From an uncultured Dorea sp. (GTDB lineage Bacteria > Bacillota > Clostridia > Lachnospirales > Lachnospiraceae), in the NCBI GenBank assembly GCA_947063855.1, contig CAMSTW010000033.1:1-37726 (forward strand): 37,726 nucleotides of DNA, written 5' to 3'. The notes beneath the pieces were generated by a model. It did no database searches and had not been told where the DNA came from. It was given only the letters and a program-made list of their open reading frames with translations. Shown here piece after piece: positions 17,335 through 24,582 of the stretch (the stretch's first letter is position 1; every line of letters begins with the position of its first letter). The position numbers and the translations under genes were made by a program.

Positions 17335-19944
17335 CTATCCGGATTGCCGAGGAAATGTGATGGTAACCCGGAACAGATCTCCGTCCAGATACAGTTCGAA
17401 CCGCCCCCCCTGCATCTCAGTCAGGGTCTTGGCAATGGAAAGCCCAAGTCCGCTTCCTTCCGTCCCTCTGGATATATCCCCCCGGATGAACCGTTCCGTC
17501 AGCTCATCAGCCGGGATGTTCAGCGGCTGGTCTGAGATATTCTTCAGGCTGAACACCGCGCAGTGCTCCGCCGTATAGAGGTCCGCGTAGACCCTCGTCC
17601 CCTTCATCGCATATTTCGCCGCATTATTGTAGATATTCGCAAGTATACGCCACAACTGCCTGCCGTCTACACGGATGATCAGCTCCTCATCCGGCAGGGT
17701 CATCACCTCGTTAAGCTCCTGTGCCTTGAACTTCTCCGCAAACTCTCCGCTGGTCTGCTGTATCATCTCAACAAAATTAATATCCATATACTCAAGAGTA
17801 ATATTTCCCGAGCTTACCTTGGACGCTTCCACCACGTCCTCCGTCAGTGTCTTGAGGCGCTGTGACTTCTCTTCCAGTACTTCGATATACCGCCTAAGCT
17901 TCGGATCTTCAAAATCCTCCTGCTTCAGAAGGCTTACATAATTGATGATAGAGGTCAGCGGCGTCTTGATGTCGTGAGATACATTGGTAATAAGATCCGT
18001 CTTAAGACGCTCGCTCTTCACACTCTTGGCCAGAGCAGTGTCAAGCCCCTGTCCGATGGAGTTGATCTTCTCCGCGATACTTCTCTGCTCCTCCCCCAGA
18101 CCGTTAAGCGGTATCTTATAATCCACCTCGCCTCCGGCAATCTTCTTTACCCCGGTATCAATCCGCTGTCTTCCGACCGCCTGCCGGATCAGATAGATGA
18201 ATATCACCGTCTCTCCCGCGAACATCATAAGAATCGCCAGCCCGCTTCCGTTTCGCAGTACCGCAATCCAGTGGACGGCCACAAAGAGTCCGAACACCAG
18301 GACCGCCTTCCAGACCGCATGCAGATTGCCCGACGCCATCCTTGCAAATGCGATCAGGCTTCTAAGAATACTGTTCTTCCACATCGTCCCGGCTTTCAGC
18401 CTTCTCACCAGACTCAGATATCCCATAAGGAACATTCCGCAGGTATATACCGCCATGGCTGCCGCATACAGCAGATTCCCATATATCCAGGTGCCTCCGT
18501 AATATCCCGCATCACTCTCTGCCATCATGGCTTCGCCATAATATGACAGTTCCCGGAGCATCACCGGGGAATTGCCGGCCGCGATTCCTATCACAGCCAT
18601 CGGAACCACCCACAGAACGATTACGGCGGCTGCCGCCGCCTCCGTCTTCCATTCGTCAAACCAGCTCAGGTGCAGCTGCTCATCCAGATTGTTCCGTCCC
18701 GCCACTGCCGTCAGCCAGATTAATATAACAAAGAACAGAATCCCCGACAGAATCACCAGTGCAGACATCCAGTACACGGCCGGCATGTATCTGTCATAGG
18801 TATCCGCCTCCATATAGAACGTATCCTTAATCGGATACTCTGTATCTACGCCTACGGCAAAGACAAACCTTCTCTTCTCCCCGCTCATGCCTCTGATCTC
18901 ATTTCGAAAATCCTGGGCGGAAATGTCCTTAATATTGGACTCAAAATCCTCAAGCTCAGGCCTTACAAGCGCATATTTCCCCAGCTTCCTGAACTGGTCC
19001 AGGTTCTTCTCAAGTCTCGAATACTCCGCATATTCTCTCCGGTTCGTGTACACCTGTCCTGTCTGCGTATCTGCAAACAGATATGCCAGATTCGTATCGC
19101 CCTCTTTATAAGCGTCCGCCTGTTTGTCATAGAAAATCTTCTGGTCGCCCAGTATATAGACCGTATTCATCAGCATATCGTAGATGTCATTCAGGCGTCC
19201 GTTCCACACAGGATTGTCATTGGCCACCTGCATCACGCTCTGCGCCCCGGCCGGAGGGTACTTCTCCTCTATCCATCTGCCGTCATAGCTCCAGCAGTCG
19301 ATATACACAACCTTCCCTTCCCTGTCCTGAAGTCCCTTGAAAGGCGTGTCTGCGACATTCTCAAAGCTTCCGTCGCACAGCTCGTTCAGAATATCCTCTT
19401 CGGAGATCCCCGAATCATCTGTCACAATCACAAACCGCAGTTCCCCGCTGTCAATCATTCTCCTGAATTCACTGTAGTAGTAATAGTGGTAAGTATCGTC
19501 AGATTTTTTACATACGATGATATTATCCTCTATCTGTCCCTGTTCCGAATAAGGATCGTATCCCTCTTTGATCCAGCTTTCTCCCCATTCGCTGAGATCC
19601 CCCAGCCGGTACGCCAGTCCGTTAAAGTCTCCTTCAAAATCCTCCATCCCCTCCACATATCTCTGGATGTCTATGAGCTTATCCGGATCATAGACGCCGT
19701 CGGTCTCGAACAATTCACGCCTTCTAAGTCCCTCCAGCAGCTCGATGCTTGTATTAAGCAGTTCTCCCCGAAAACGGCTTGTATCCTCGTACCTGCGGGG
19801 CATTTTCCCTGACATCACTTCATCCCACAGTACCGGATATGCCGTAAGCCACAGATAACTTACGACAGCCGCCGCCAGAAGCACGTGCTCCAGAACAATC
19901 AGAACCCCTTTCGTAAGCATTGACTTATACCATTGACGCTTCAT
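17335..19944 (-). CDS. Large multi-span sensor histidine kinase
   Basis: An 869-residue kinase. One helix near residues 15-37 precedes a ~340-residue extracytoplasmic domain, then several transmembrane helices between about 390 and 590. A HAMP-like linker (GGEVDYKIPLNGLGEE) follows. The kinase core has SHDIKTPLTSIINYVSLL with phospho-His657, an N-box around RILANIYNNAAKYA and a G-box GTEGSGLGLSIAKTL. AAGGGGG lies just before the ATG. The unusually large outer domain suggests a protein or cell-wall ligand, but nothing identifies it. It is encoded 12 bp behind its response regulator, and the methyltransferase and 812-residue protein follow on the same strand after an 83-bp gap. Confidence 0.9.
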   Translation of the reverse strand: MKRQWYKSMLTKGVLIVLEHVLLAAAVVSYLWLTAYPVLWDEVMSGKMPRRYEDTSRFRGELLNTSIELLEGLRRRELFETDGVYDPDKLIDIQRYVEGMEDFEGDFNGLAYRLGDLSEWGESWIKEGYDPYSEQGQIEDNIIVCKKSDDTYHYYYYSEFRRMIDSGELRFVIVTDDSGISEEDILNELCDGSFENVADTPFKGLQDREGKVVYIDCWSYDGRWIEEKYPPAGAQSVMQVANDNPVWNGRLNDIYDMLMNTVYILGDQKIFYDKQADAYKEGDTNLAYLFADTQTGQVYTNRREYAEYSRLEKNLDQFRKLGKYALVRPELEDFESNIKDISAQDFRNEIRGMSGEKRRFVFAVGVDTEYPIKDTFYMEADTYDRYMPAVYWMSALVILSGILFFVILIWLTAVAGRNNLDEQLHLSWFDEWKTEAAAAAVIVLWVVPMAVIGIAAGNSPVMLRELSYYGEAMMAESDAGYYGGTWIYGNLLYAAAMAVYTCGMFLMGYLSLVRRLKAGTMWKNSILRSLIAFARMASGNLHAVWKAVLVFGLFVAVHWIAVLRNGSGLAILMMFAGETVIFIYLIRQAVGRQRIDTGVKKIAGGEVDYKIPLNGLGEEQRSIAEKINSIGQGLDTALAKSVKSERLKTDLITNVSHDIKTPLTSIINYVSLLKQEDFEDPKLRRYIEVLEEKSQRLKTLTEDVVEASKVSSGNITLEYMDINFVEMIQQTSGEFAEKFKAQELNEVMTLPDEELIIRVDGRQLWRILANIYNNAAKYAMKGTRVYADLYTAEHCAVFSLKNISDQPLNIPADELTERFIRGDISRGTEGSGLGLSIAKTLTEMQGGRFELYLDGDLFRVTITFPRQSG

Positions 19945-19956
19945 ATATCCCCCTTT

Positions 19957-20652
19957 CTACAGCTTCTCCACCTTATAACCGACTCCCCACACCACCTTGA
20001 GGTAGCGTGGCTCCTTCGGATTGATCTCTATCTTCTCACGGATATGCCTGATATGGACCGCAACCGTGTTGTCCACGCCGATGGCGTCCTCGTTCCAGAT
20101 ATTCTCATAGATCTGGTCGATGGAAAAAACCTTTCCCTGATTCTTCATCAGCAACAACAGGATGTTGTACTCGATCGGCGTAAGCCTGACCGGTTCGCCG
20201 TCCACCGTCACCTCTTTCAGATCGTCGTTGATGGCAAGGCCCCCCACCTCATATACCGCCTGGTTCGAATGTTCAGCCGTACTTCCAAGCTGTGTATACC
20301 GGCGCAGCTGGGACTTGACTCTGGCTACCAGTTCCAGAGGGTTGAAGGGCTTGGTCACATAGTCGTCCGCCCCCACGTTTAGTCCCAGTATCTTGTCCGC
20401 ATCCTCTGATTTGGCGGACAGGATAATGATCGGCATATTGTTCTGTTCCCGGATCTTAAGGGTAGCCCTGATTCCATCAAGCTTAGGCATCATCACGTCG
20501 ATCACCAGAAGATCTACCGTATGTTCCTTAAGCACCTTCAGCGCCTCCTCGCCGTCATACGCTTTCAATACCCGATACCCCTCCTGGGTCAGGTAAATGT
20601 CTATAGCTTCCACAATCTCTCTGTCATCATCACATACTAATATCTTAGACAT
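19957..20652 (-). CDS. OmpR-family response regulator
   Basis: A 231-residue receiver plus winged-helix regulator paired with the large kinase. The acidic pocket is D8-D9-D10, the phospho-acceptor D52 (VIDVMMPKLDG), and KPFNPLEL carries the conserved Lys. The output domain ends HIRHIREKIEI and VWGVGYKVEKL. It has a near-perfect Shine-Dalgarno, GGGAGGTGATG, before the ATG. Its promoter region is shared with the divergent Spo0A-like gene and includes one TTCTTAAG (20717-20724), the same core as in the triple repeat at 21262-21291, so that array may be its target or a site for autoregulation; this is an inference. Confidence 0.93.
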   Translation of the reverse strand: MSKILVCDDDREIVEAIDIYLTQEGYRVLKAYDGEEALKVLKEHTVDLLVIDVMMPKLDGIRATLKIREQNNMPIIILSAKSEDADKILGLNVGADDYVTKPFNPLELVARVKSQLRRYTQLGSTAEHSNQAVYEVGGLAINDDLKEVTVDGEPVRLTPIEYNILLLLMKNQGKVFSIDQIYENIWNEDAIGVDNTVAVHIRHIREKIEINPKEPRYLKVVWGVGYKVEKL

Positions 20653-20671
20653 CTTTCATCACCTCCCTTAT

Positions 20672-20700
20672 ACTATACAAGAATATCAATTAATTTTTAA
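20672..20700 (-). promoter_or_regulatory. Promoter of the response regulator/kinase operon
   Basis: On the minus strand, TTAAAA (20695-20700), a 17-bp spacer and TATAGT (20672-20677). It is weaker than consensus. The Spo0A-box array lies about 90-155 bp upstream of its predicted start. Confidence 0.45.
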
Positions 20701-20754
20701 GGTCTAATTGCGCAAATTCTTAAGATATTATGAAATTTCCTTTCCAATTCTAAA

Positions 20755-20821
20755 TGTCGGATAATGTCGAAGGATGTCGAAAAATGTCACTTTATGCCGA
20801 AAAATTACTGTATTTGTCACA
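20755..20821 (+). promoter_or_regulatory. Tandem array of Spo0A-box-like heptamers at exact 10-bp spacing
   Basis: The Spo0A box consensus is TGTCGAA. Heptamers begin at 20755 (TGTCGGA, 6/7), 20765 (TGTCGAA, 7/7), 20775 (TGTCGAA, 7/7), 20785 (TGTCACT, 4/7), 20795 (TGCCGAA, 6/7), 20805 (TTACTGT, degenerate) and 20815 (TGTCACA, 5/7). The 7-bp box plus 3-bp gap matches the tandem arrangement reported for Spo0A dimers. The last box ends about 39 bp before the predicted start of transcription of the Spo0A-like gene, a position suited to activation. Confidence 0.8.
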
Positions 20822-20847
20822 TTTTATTCTACACCCGTTATTTTCGT

Positions 20848-20853
20848 TATAAT
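20848..20853 (+). promoter_or_regulatory. -10 element of the Spo0A-like gene
   Basis: A perfect TATAAT. The corresponding -35 position (20825-20830, TATTCT) is poor, which fits a promoter depending on an activator bound at the adjacent box array. Confidence 0.55.
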
Positions 20854-20907
20854 GGGCTGTGTAGCATGCTTTTGTTTCTCAAAACGTAAGGCAATCGAGG
20901 ATTTACT

Positions 20908-21258
20908 ATGTTGAACACGGATATAGAATTTTTAATACGTTCACTTGGCATTGGCGCCACTTACCGTGGATACCGTTATCTGAGCTACGGACTACAATTA
21001 TGTCTGGAAAATGAAGATTACCTCCTCTCCGTCAGCAAGTTGTTATACCCACAGATTGCAGAACATTATTACACAACGAGCAGCAGTGTTGAGAGGGATA
21101 TCCGTACTGTTATCAAAGTGTGCTGGGACAGAGGAGATCAGAAACTCTTACAAGATATTGCATTGAGACCCTTATGCAACCGGCCTGCATCCGGCGAGTT
21201 TTTTGACATCCTTACTGCGCATTTGAAACATAAATCAATATCTACATCTTCGATTTAA
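20908..21258 (+). CDS. Stand-alone Spo0A C-terminal DNA-binding domain (no receiver)
   Basis: A 116-residue protein that aligns over its whole length with the effector domain of Spo0A, the master regulator of sporulation. Marks are LGIGATYRGYRYL (11-25 region, matching GVPAHIKGYLYL), SKLLYPQIAEHYYTT (43-57) and the recognition-helix segment SSSVERDIRTVIKVCW (58-73). The key VERxIR residues E62, R63 and R66 are kept, while the positions I recall as Arg211 and His218 in B. subtilis are Ser60 and Thr67. There is no receiver domain upstream; the ATG follows a CGAGG site by 7 bp. It should bind Spo0A-type boxes without phosphorylation control. The box array before it suggests autoregulation. It is not a truncated pseudogene by appearance, since it has its own promoter and start. 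Confidence 0.88.
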   Translation: MLNTDIEFLIRSLGIGATYRGYRYLSYGLQLCLENEDYLLSVSKLLYPQIAEHYYTTSSSVERDIRTVIKVCWDRGDQKLLQDIALRPLCNRPASGEFFDILTAHLKHKSISTSSI

Positions 21259-21261
21259 AGT

Positions 21262-21291
21262 TTCTTCGCAAGTTCTTAAGCCCTTCTTAAG
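21262..21291 (+). promoter_or_regulatory. Triple 11-bp direct repeat, response-regulator-type binding array
   Basis: TTCTTCGC (21262), TTCTTAAG (21273-21280) and TTCTTAAG (21284-21291) recur every 11 bp, the spacing at which OmpR/PhoB-type regulators bind in tandem. It starts just after the Spo0A-like stop codon. A TATACT at 21344-21349 is a possible -10 downstream. Confidence 0.55.
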
Positions 21292-21355
21292 GATCTTCCT
21301 TTTTCTTTTATGGAATCCTCATACTTTGGACATAATTATCTCTTATACTTGTATT

Positions 21356-21505
21356 CAGATAGTTGGCCGCGGCCACTATCTCCCCTCAACAAAGTACCGC
21401 ATCAGCAAGGTTGTCAGGATGATGCGCACTTTACTCTCATTCCTTTAGATTAGATAATAACAGCGAACCCCGCCGGCCCTATGGTCCGCGGGGTTTCGTT
21501 GTTTC
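21356..21505 (+). ncRNA. Candidate small RNA between a repeat-controlled promoter and a terminator
   Basis: The interval between the 11-bp repeats and the terminator has no convincing ORF; the longest ATG frame lacks a ribosome site. It begins with a hairpin (21357-21381, AGATAGT... pairing with ACTATCT around GGCCGCGGCC, one bulge) and ends in the terminator hairpin. A transcript of about 145 nt is predicted if TATACT at 21344 works. This is inference from layout only. Confidence 0.35.
21461..21505 (+). terminator. Strong terminator, probably bidirectional
   Basis: CGAACCCCGC (21464-21473) pairs with GCGGGGTTTCG (21488-21498), and the inner GGCC/GGTCC and outer AACA/TTGTT extend the stem. 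A T-rich tail follows on the plus strand. It stands between the Spo0A-like locus and the convergent phosphopantetheinyl transferase gene. Confidence 0.85.
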
Positions 21506-21511
21506 TGTAAT

Positions 21512-22132
21512 TCATAGCACAAGTATATGCAGCTCCCTGTCAATATCCGGATCCGTCGTGCACACCGCAATCTTCACGGCTATATCCTCACCGTCATATT
21601 CCTGGTAAATATACTTCTCCGCATATTCTTCCGGCTTCTTTACCAGCACCGGCGTACGGTCCTCCCACCCGATCTCAAAAGAATCGAGTTCCATCGCCAT
21701 TCCCTTACGCGTCGCTTTCATGAAGCTCTCCTTTAACACCCAGTAACGGCAGAACAACTGCGCCCTGTCCGCCTCCTTCTCTCCCATAATATGTTCATAC
21801 TCTCTTGGACAGAAGAATCTTCTTGCCACTGCGGCCTTAAATTCCCCATCCTCCTCCAGATCACACCCGACCTTCGCCTGCGGTCTGTCACTGAACGCAC
21901 AGAGAACATATTTCCCGGAATGCGACAGATTATACACTGCGTCCCCGGGCAGTCCATACATCTCCTTCACCCGGCTCCAGAGACTCCACACTCCCGCGCT
22001 CTGCGCCTTCCCCTTTGGCATCCTCATCCGGTCCGCCTTCTCCCGCCGCCAGAGCGGCAGCCGCTCATAATACTTCTGATACGTTTCTTCTATTAATAGC
22101 GGCGTAATATCCGCCAGCCATACTCTGACCAT
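21512..22132 (-). CDS. 4'-phosphopantetheinyl transferase (Sfp-type)
   Basis: Transfers phosphopantetheine from coenzyme A to a conserved serine of carrier proteins of fatty-acid, polyketide or peptide synthesis. The 206 residues contain the family motifs: NLSHSGKYVLCA, the magnesium-binding VGCDLEE near residue 90, and FCRYWVLKESFMKA near 125-140, including the WxxKE signature. The length and motif spacing fit the Sfp/Gsp group rather than the ~125-residue AcpS. AGAGGTGA lies before the ATG, and a promoter is visible upstream. No carrier-protein or synthetase gene is in the window, so the substrate cannot be told. Confidence 0.93.
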   Translation of the reverse strand: MVRVWLADITPLLIEETYQKYYERLPLWRREKADRMRMPKGKAQSAGVWSLWSRVKEMYGLPGDAVYNLSHSGKYVLCAFSDRPQAKVGCDLEEDGEFKAAVARRFFCPREYEHIMGEKEADRAQLFCRYWVLKESFMKATRKGMAMELDSFEIGWEDRTPVLVKKPEEYAEKYIYQEYDGEDIAVKIAVCTTDPDIDRELHILVL

Positions 22133-22174
22133 TTTCTTTCACCTCTTAAAGCCATCCTTCATCACTTTTCCCCC

Positions 22175-22203
22175 ATTATACACCTTGTCGGCTGATTTGA
22201 TAA
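22175..22203 (-). promoter_or_regulatory. Promoter of the phosphopantetheinyl transferase gene
   Basis: On the minus strand, TTATCA (22198-22203), a 17-bp spacer and TATAAT (22175-22180). Confidence 0.55.
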
Positions 22204-22274
22204 CTGCCAATTTGCTCACACCGTCCTCATCCCACAAGTCATGCAAGAAAATGACAGAAATTTCTCCTATAATA

Positions 22275-22303
22275 TTGACAACCACGCTTTGCTGTTGTAG
22301 TAT
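22275..22303 (+). promoter_or_regulatory. Promoter of the aroF-aroB genes
   Basis: A perfect TTGACA (22275-22280), a 17-bp spacer and TAGTAT (22298-22303). The roughly 70-nt leader to the aroF start shows no T-box or obvious attenuator. Confidence 0.6.
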
Positions 22304-22382
22304 AAAATCTAGTTTTTCACACTTTAAACAGGTAAAATTTCACAGTATGAAGATGCATTTTACATATGGAGGATTACGGATT

Positions 22383-23396
22383 ATGATTATTGTATTAAAA
22401 CCGCGCTCTACCCATGACGATCTGTGCCGGGTAGAACAGATGATAAAAAGAAGAGGACTGGACACACATATCGTAGAAGGCTCTGACATGACCATCATCG
22501 GCTGTATCGGAGATACCACGCGGATTGATTCCAAGCTCTTTGAAGTAGACAAGGCCGTAGAGAAGGTCATGCATGTCCAGGAACCCTACAAGCTGGTGAA
22601 TCGTGCATTCCACCCGGAAGATTCCGTCGTCGATGTCTCCGGCGTCAGGATAGGCGGCGGGAATCTCGCCATGATCGCCGGTCCCTGTTCCGTAGAATCC
22701 TTTGAACAGGTACTTGAGATTGCCAGAGCCGTCAAGGCAAGCGGCGCCAATCTGTTAAGAGGCGGTGCGTTCAAGCCGCGTACCAGCCCCTATTCCTTCC
22801 AGGGCCTGGGCCTTGAGGGACTGGATATCCTGTGTGCAGTCAGAGAAGAGACCGGGCTTCCCATCGTGACGGAGCTGATGTCCCCGGACTATCTGGACGT
22901 CTTCAATGAAAAGGTCGACCTGATACAGATCGGCGCACGCAACATGCAGAATTTTGACCTGCTCAAGCAGTTAGGCCAGCTTAACCGTCCCATCCTCCTG
23001 AAGCGCGGACTGAACGCTACCTACGAAGAATGGATCATGTCCGCCGAGTACATCATGGCTTCCGGCAATGAGAACGTCATCCTCTGCGAGCGCGGCGTCC
23101 GTACCTTTGAATCCTACACAAGGAATACCCTGGATCTCCAGAGTATCCCCGTCGTGCGTAAGCTCACCCATCTGCCTGTTGTCGTGGATCCAAGCCACGC
23201 AGGCGGCAAATGGTGGCTGGTAGAGCCTATGGCGAAGGCTTCGATCGCCGCCGGCGCGGACGGTCTCATGATAGAAGTACATAATAATCCGGAATGTGCG
23301 CTGTGCGACGGCGCCCAGTCACTGAAGCCAGACAAATACAACGCCTTGATCCATGAGATTACCCAGATTGCCCGGGTAATCGAGAAGCGCATCTAA
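22383..23396 (+). CDS. aroF: 3-deoxy-7-phosphoheptulonate synthase (DAHP synthase, type I-beta)
   Basis: Condenses phosphoenolpyruvate and erythrose 4-phosphate into DAHP, the first step of the shikimate pathway. The 337-residue protein has an N-terminal ferredoxin-like regulatory domain (about 1-70, MIIVLKPRST to VMHVQEPYK), as in the Thermotoga-type enzymes, then the TIM-barrel core. Core motifs are MIAGPCSVES, LLRGGAFKPRTSPYSFQG, QIGARNMQNF, LLKRG and VVDPSHAGG. I chose the ATG at 22383 behind GGAGG (22368-22372), because the ~66 in-frame codons upstream cross the promoter and show no homology. aroB follows after 11 bp, so the two form an operon. The N-terminal domain suggests allosteric feedback by an aromatic amino acid. 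Confidence 0.94.
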   Translation: MIIVLKPRSTHDDLCRVEQMIKRRGLDTHIVEGSDMTIIGCIGDTTRIDSKLFEVDKAVEKVMHVQEPYKLVNRAFHPEDSVVDVSGVRIGGGNLAMIAGPCSVESFEQVLEIARAVKASGANLLRGGAFKPRTSPYSFQGLGLEGLDILCAVREETGLPIVTELMSPDYLDVFNEKVDLIQIGARNMQNFDLLKQLGQLNRPILLKRGLNATYEEWIMSAEYIMASGNENVILCERGVRTFESYTRNTLDLQSIPVVRKLTHLPVVVDPSHAGGKWWLVEPMAKASIAAGADGLMIEVHNNPECALCDGAQSLKPDKYNALIHEITQIARVIEKRI

Positions 23397-23407
23397 GGGA
23401 GAGACTT

Positions 23408-24472
23408 ATGAAATTATATGTAGACTTAGGAAAAGACAGTTATCCTATTTATATTGAAAATGGTATATTGGCACGGGCAGGATCGTATATGCGGGAAGTA
23501 TTTGCCGGAAGGAAGATCATGATCATCTCCGATGACCATGTATTTCCCCATTATGGACAGCCGCTTATGAAACAGCTGTCCGCACAGTTTGAATGTCATC
23601 AGCTTGTGCTTCCCCACGGCGAGGAGACTAAGAGCTTCCAGACCCTTCCGTCCATCTATGCGGCCCTGCTTGAGGCAAAGATTACACGAAGCGACCTGAT
23701 TGTCGCACTGGGCGGCGGCGTGATCGGAGACCTGGCAGGCTTCGCGGCGGCAAGTTACTTAAGAGGCGTGAAACTGGTGCAGATCCCTACCTCCCTACTT
23801 GCCCAGGTGGATTCTTCTGTCGGCGGCAAGACTGCGGTGGATCTTCCCCAGGGAAAGAATCTGGTCGGCGCGTTCTTACAGCCGAAGCTGGTGCTGATAG
23901 ATCCGCTGGTATTAGACACGCTCCATAAGCGTTTTATCAATGACGGTATGGGCGAGGTGATCAAATACGGCTGTATCAGGGACGCCGGATTATTCCAGAT
24001 GCTGGAGTCCCACAGCTCATTTGACGATCTGAAGGAAGATCTGCCCGCCATCATCGGACGCTGTGTCGATATCAAGCGGATGGTCGTGGAGCATGACCAG
24101 TTCGATACCGGAGAACGTATGCTTCTGAACTTCGGCCATACCCTTGGCCATACCATAGAGCAGTACTATCACTACGGAAGAGAAAGCCACGGAGAGGCGG
24201 TTGCCATCGGCATGTACCAGATCACGAAGCTTTCTGAGGACGCCGGACTGACTGCCATGGGGACGTCCGCACGTATCCGGAAGCTGCTTCTAACCTACGG
24301 ACTTCCATGTGAATGTGGACTTCCACTCAGAGATCTGACCGGCGCTGTGGCTATAGATAAGAAGAACCTGAATAATAAGCTGAACGTGATTCTGCTGCAT
24401 GATATCGGCTCCTCCTATATCCATCCGACAACACTGGGATTTTTTAATCAGCAGGATTCCTATATGGTCTGA
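23408..24472 (+). CDS. aroB: 3-dehydroquinate synthase
   Basis: Converts DAHP to 3-dehydroquinate, the second shikimate-pathway step, with NAD and a divalent metal. The 354-residue protein carries the NAD-binding ALGGGVIGDLAGFAA, the substrate loop IPTSLLAQVDSSVGGKTAV, the metal ligand Glu in GMGEVIKYG, and the His ligands in LNFGHTLGHTIE and ESHGEAVAIGM. GGGAGAG lies 5 bp before the ATG. It is co-transcribed with aroF, giving consecutive steps in order. No other aro gene is in the window. Confidence 0.97.
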   Translation: MKLYVDLGKDSYPIYIENGILARAGSYMREVFAGRKIMIISDDHVFPHYGQPLMKQLSAQFECHQLVLPHGEETKSFQTLPSIYAALLEAKITRSDLIVALGGGVIGDLAGFAAASYLRGVKLVQIPTSLLAQVDSSVGGKTAVDLPQGKNLVGAFLQPKLVLIDPLVLDTLHKRFINDGMGEVIKYGCIRDAGLFQMLESHSSFDDLKEDLPAIIGRCVDIKRMVVEHDQFDTGERMLLNFGHTLGHTIEQYYHYGRESHGEAVAIGMYQITKLSEDAGLTAMGTSARIRKLLLTYGLPCECGLPLRDLTGAVAIDKKNLNNKLNVILLHDIGSSYIHPTTLGFFNQQDSYMV

Positions 24473-24480
24473 TAAATGCT

Positions 24481-24565
24481 TCCAATACAAAATATACATT
24501 CTGCACCGAAACCATAGATAATCACCTTGTACTCCCGGAATATTTCCGGGAGTACTCCAATACAA
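24481..24565 (+). repeat. Strong hairpin flanked by 10-bp direct repeats
   Basis: GTACTCCCGGAA (24529-24540) and TTCCGGGAGTAC (24544-24555) form a 12-bp perfect stem with a 3-nt loop, without a T-tail. TCCAATACAA occurs at 24481-24490 and again at 24556-24565, just before the SDR ribosome site. It may be an RNA processing or stabilising element, or a tiny insertion with target duplication. Confidence 0.6.
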
Positions 24566-24582
24566 GAAGGAGAATGACCCCC

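Noticed and set aside
21311-21454. Possible 47-codon ORF in the putative small-RNA interval
   Set aside because: The ATG has no Shine-Dalgarno, the frame crosses the hairpin, and it shows no recognisable protein pattern.
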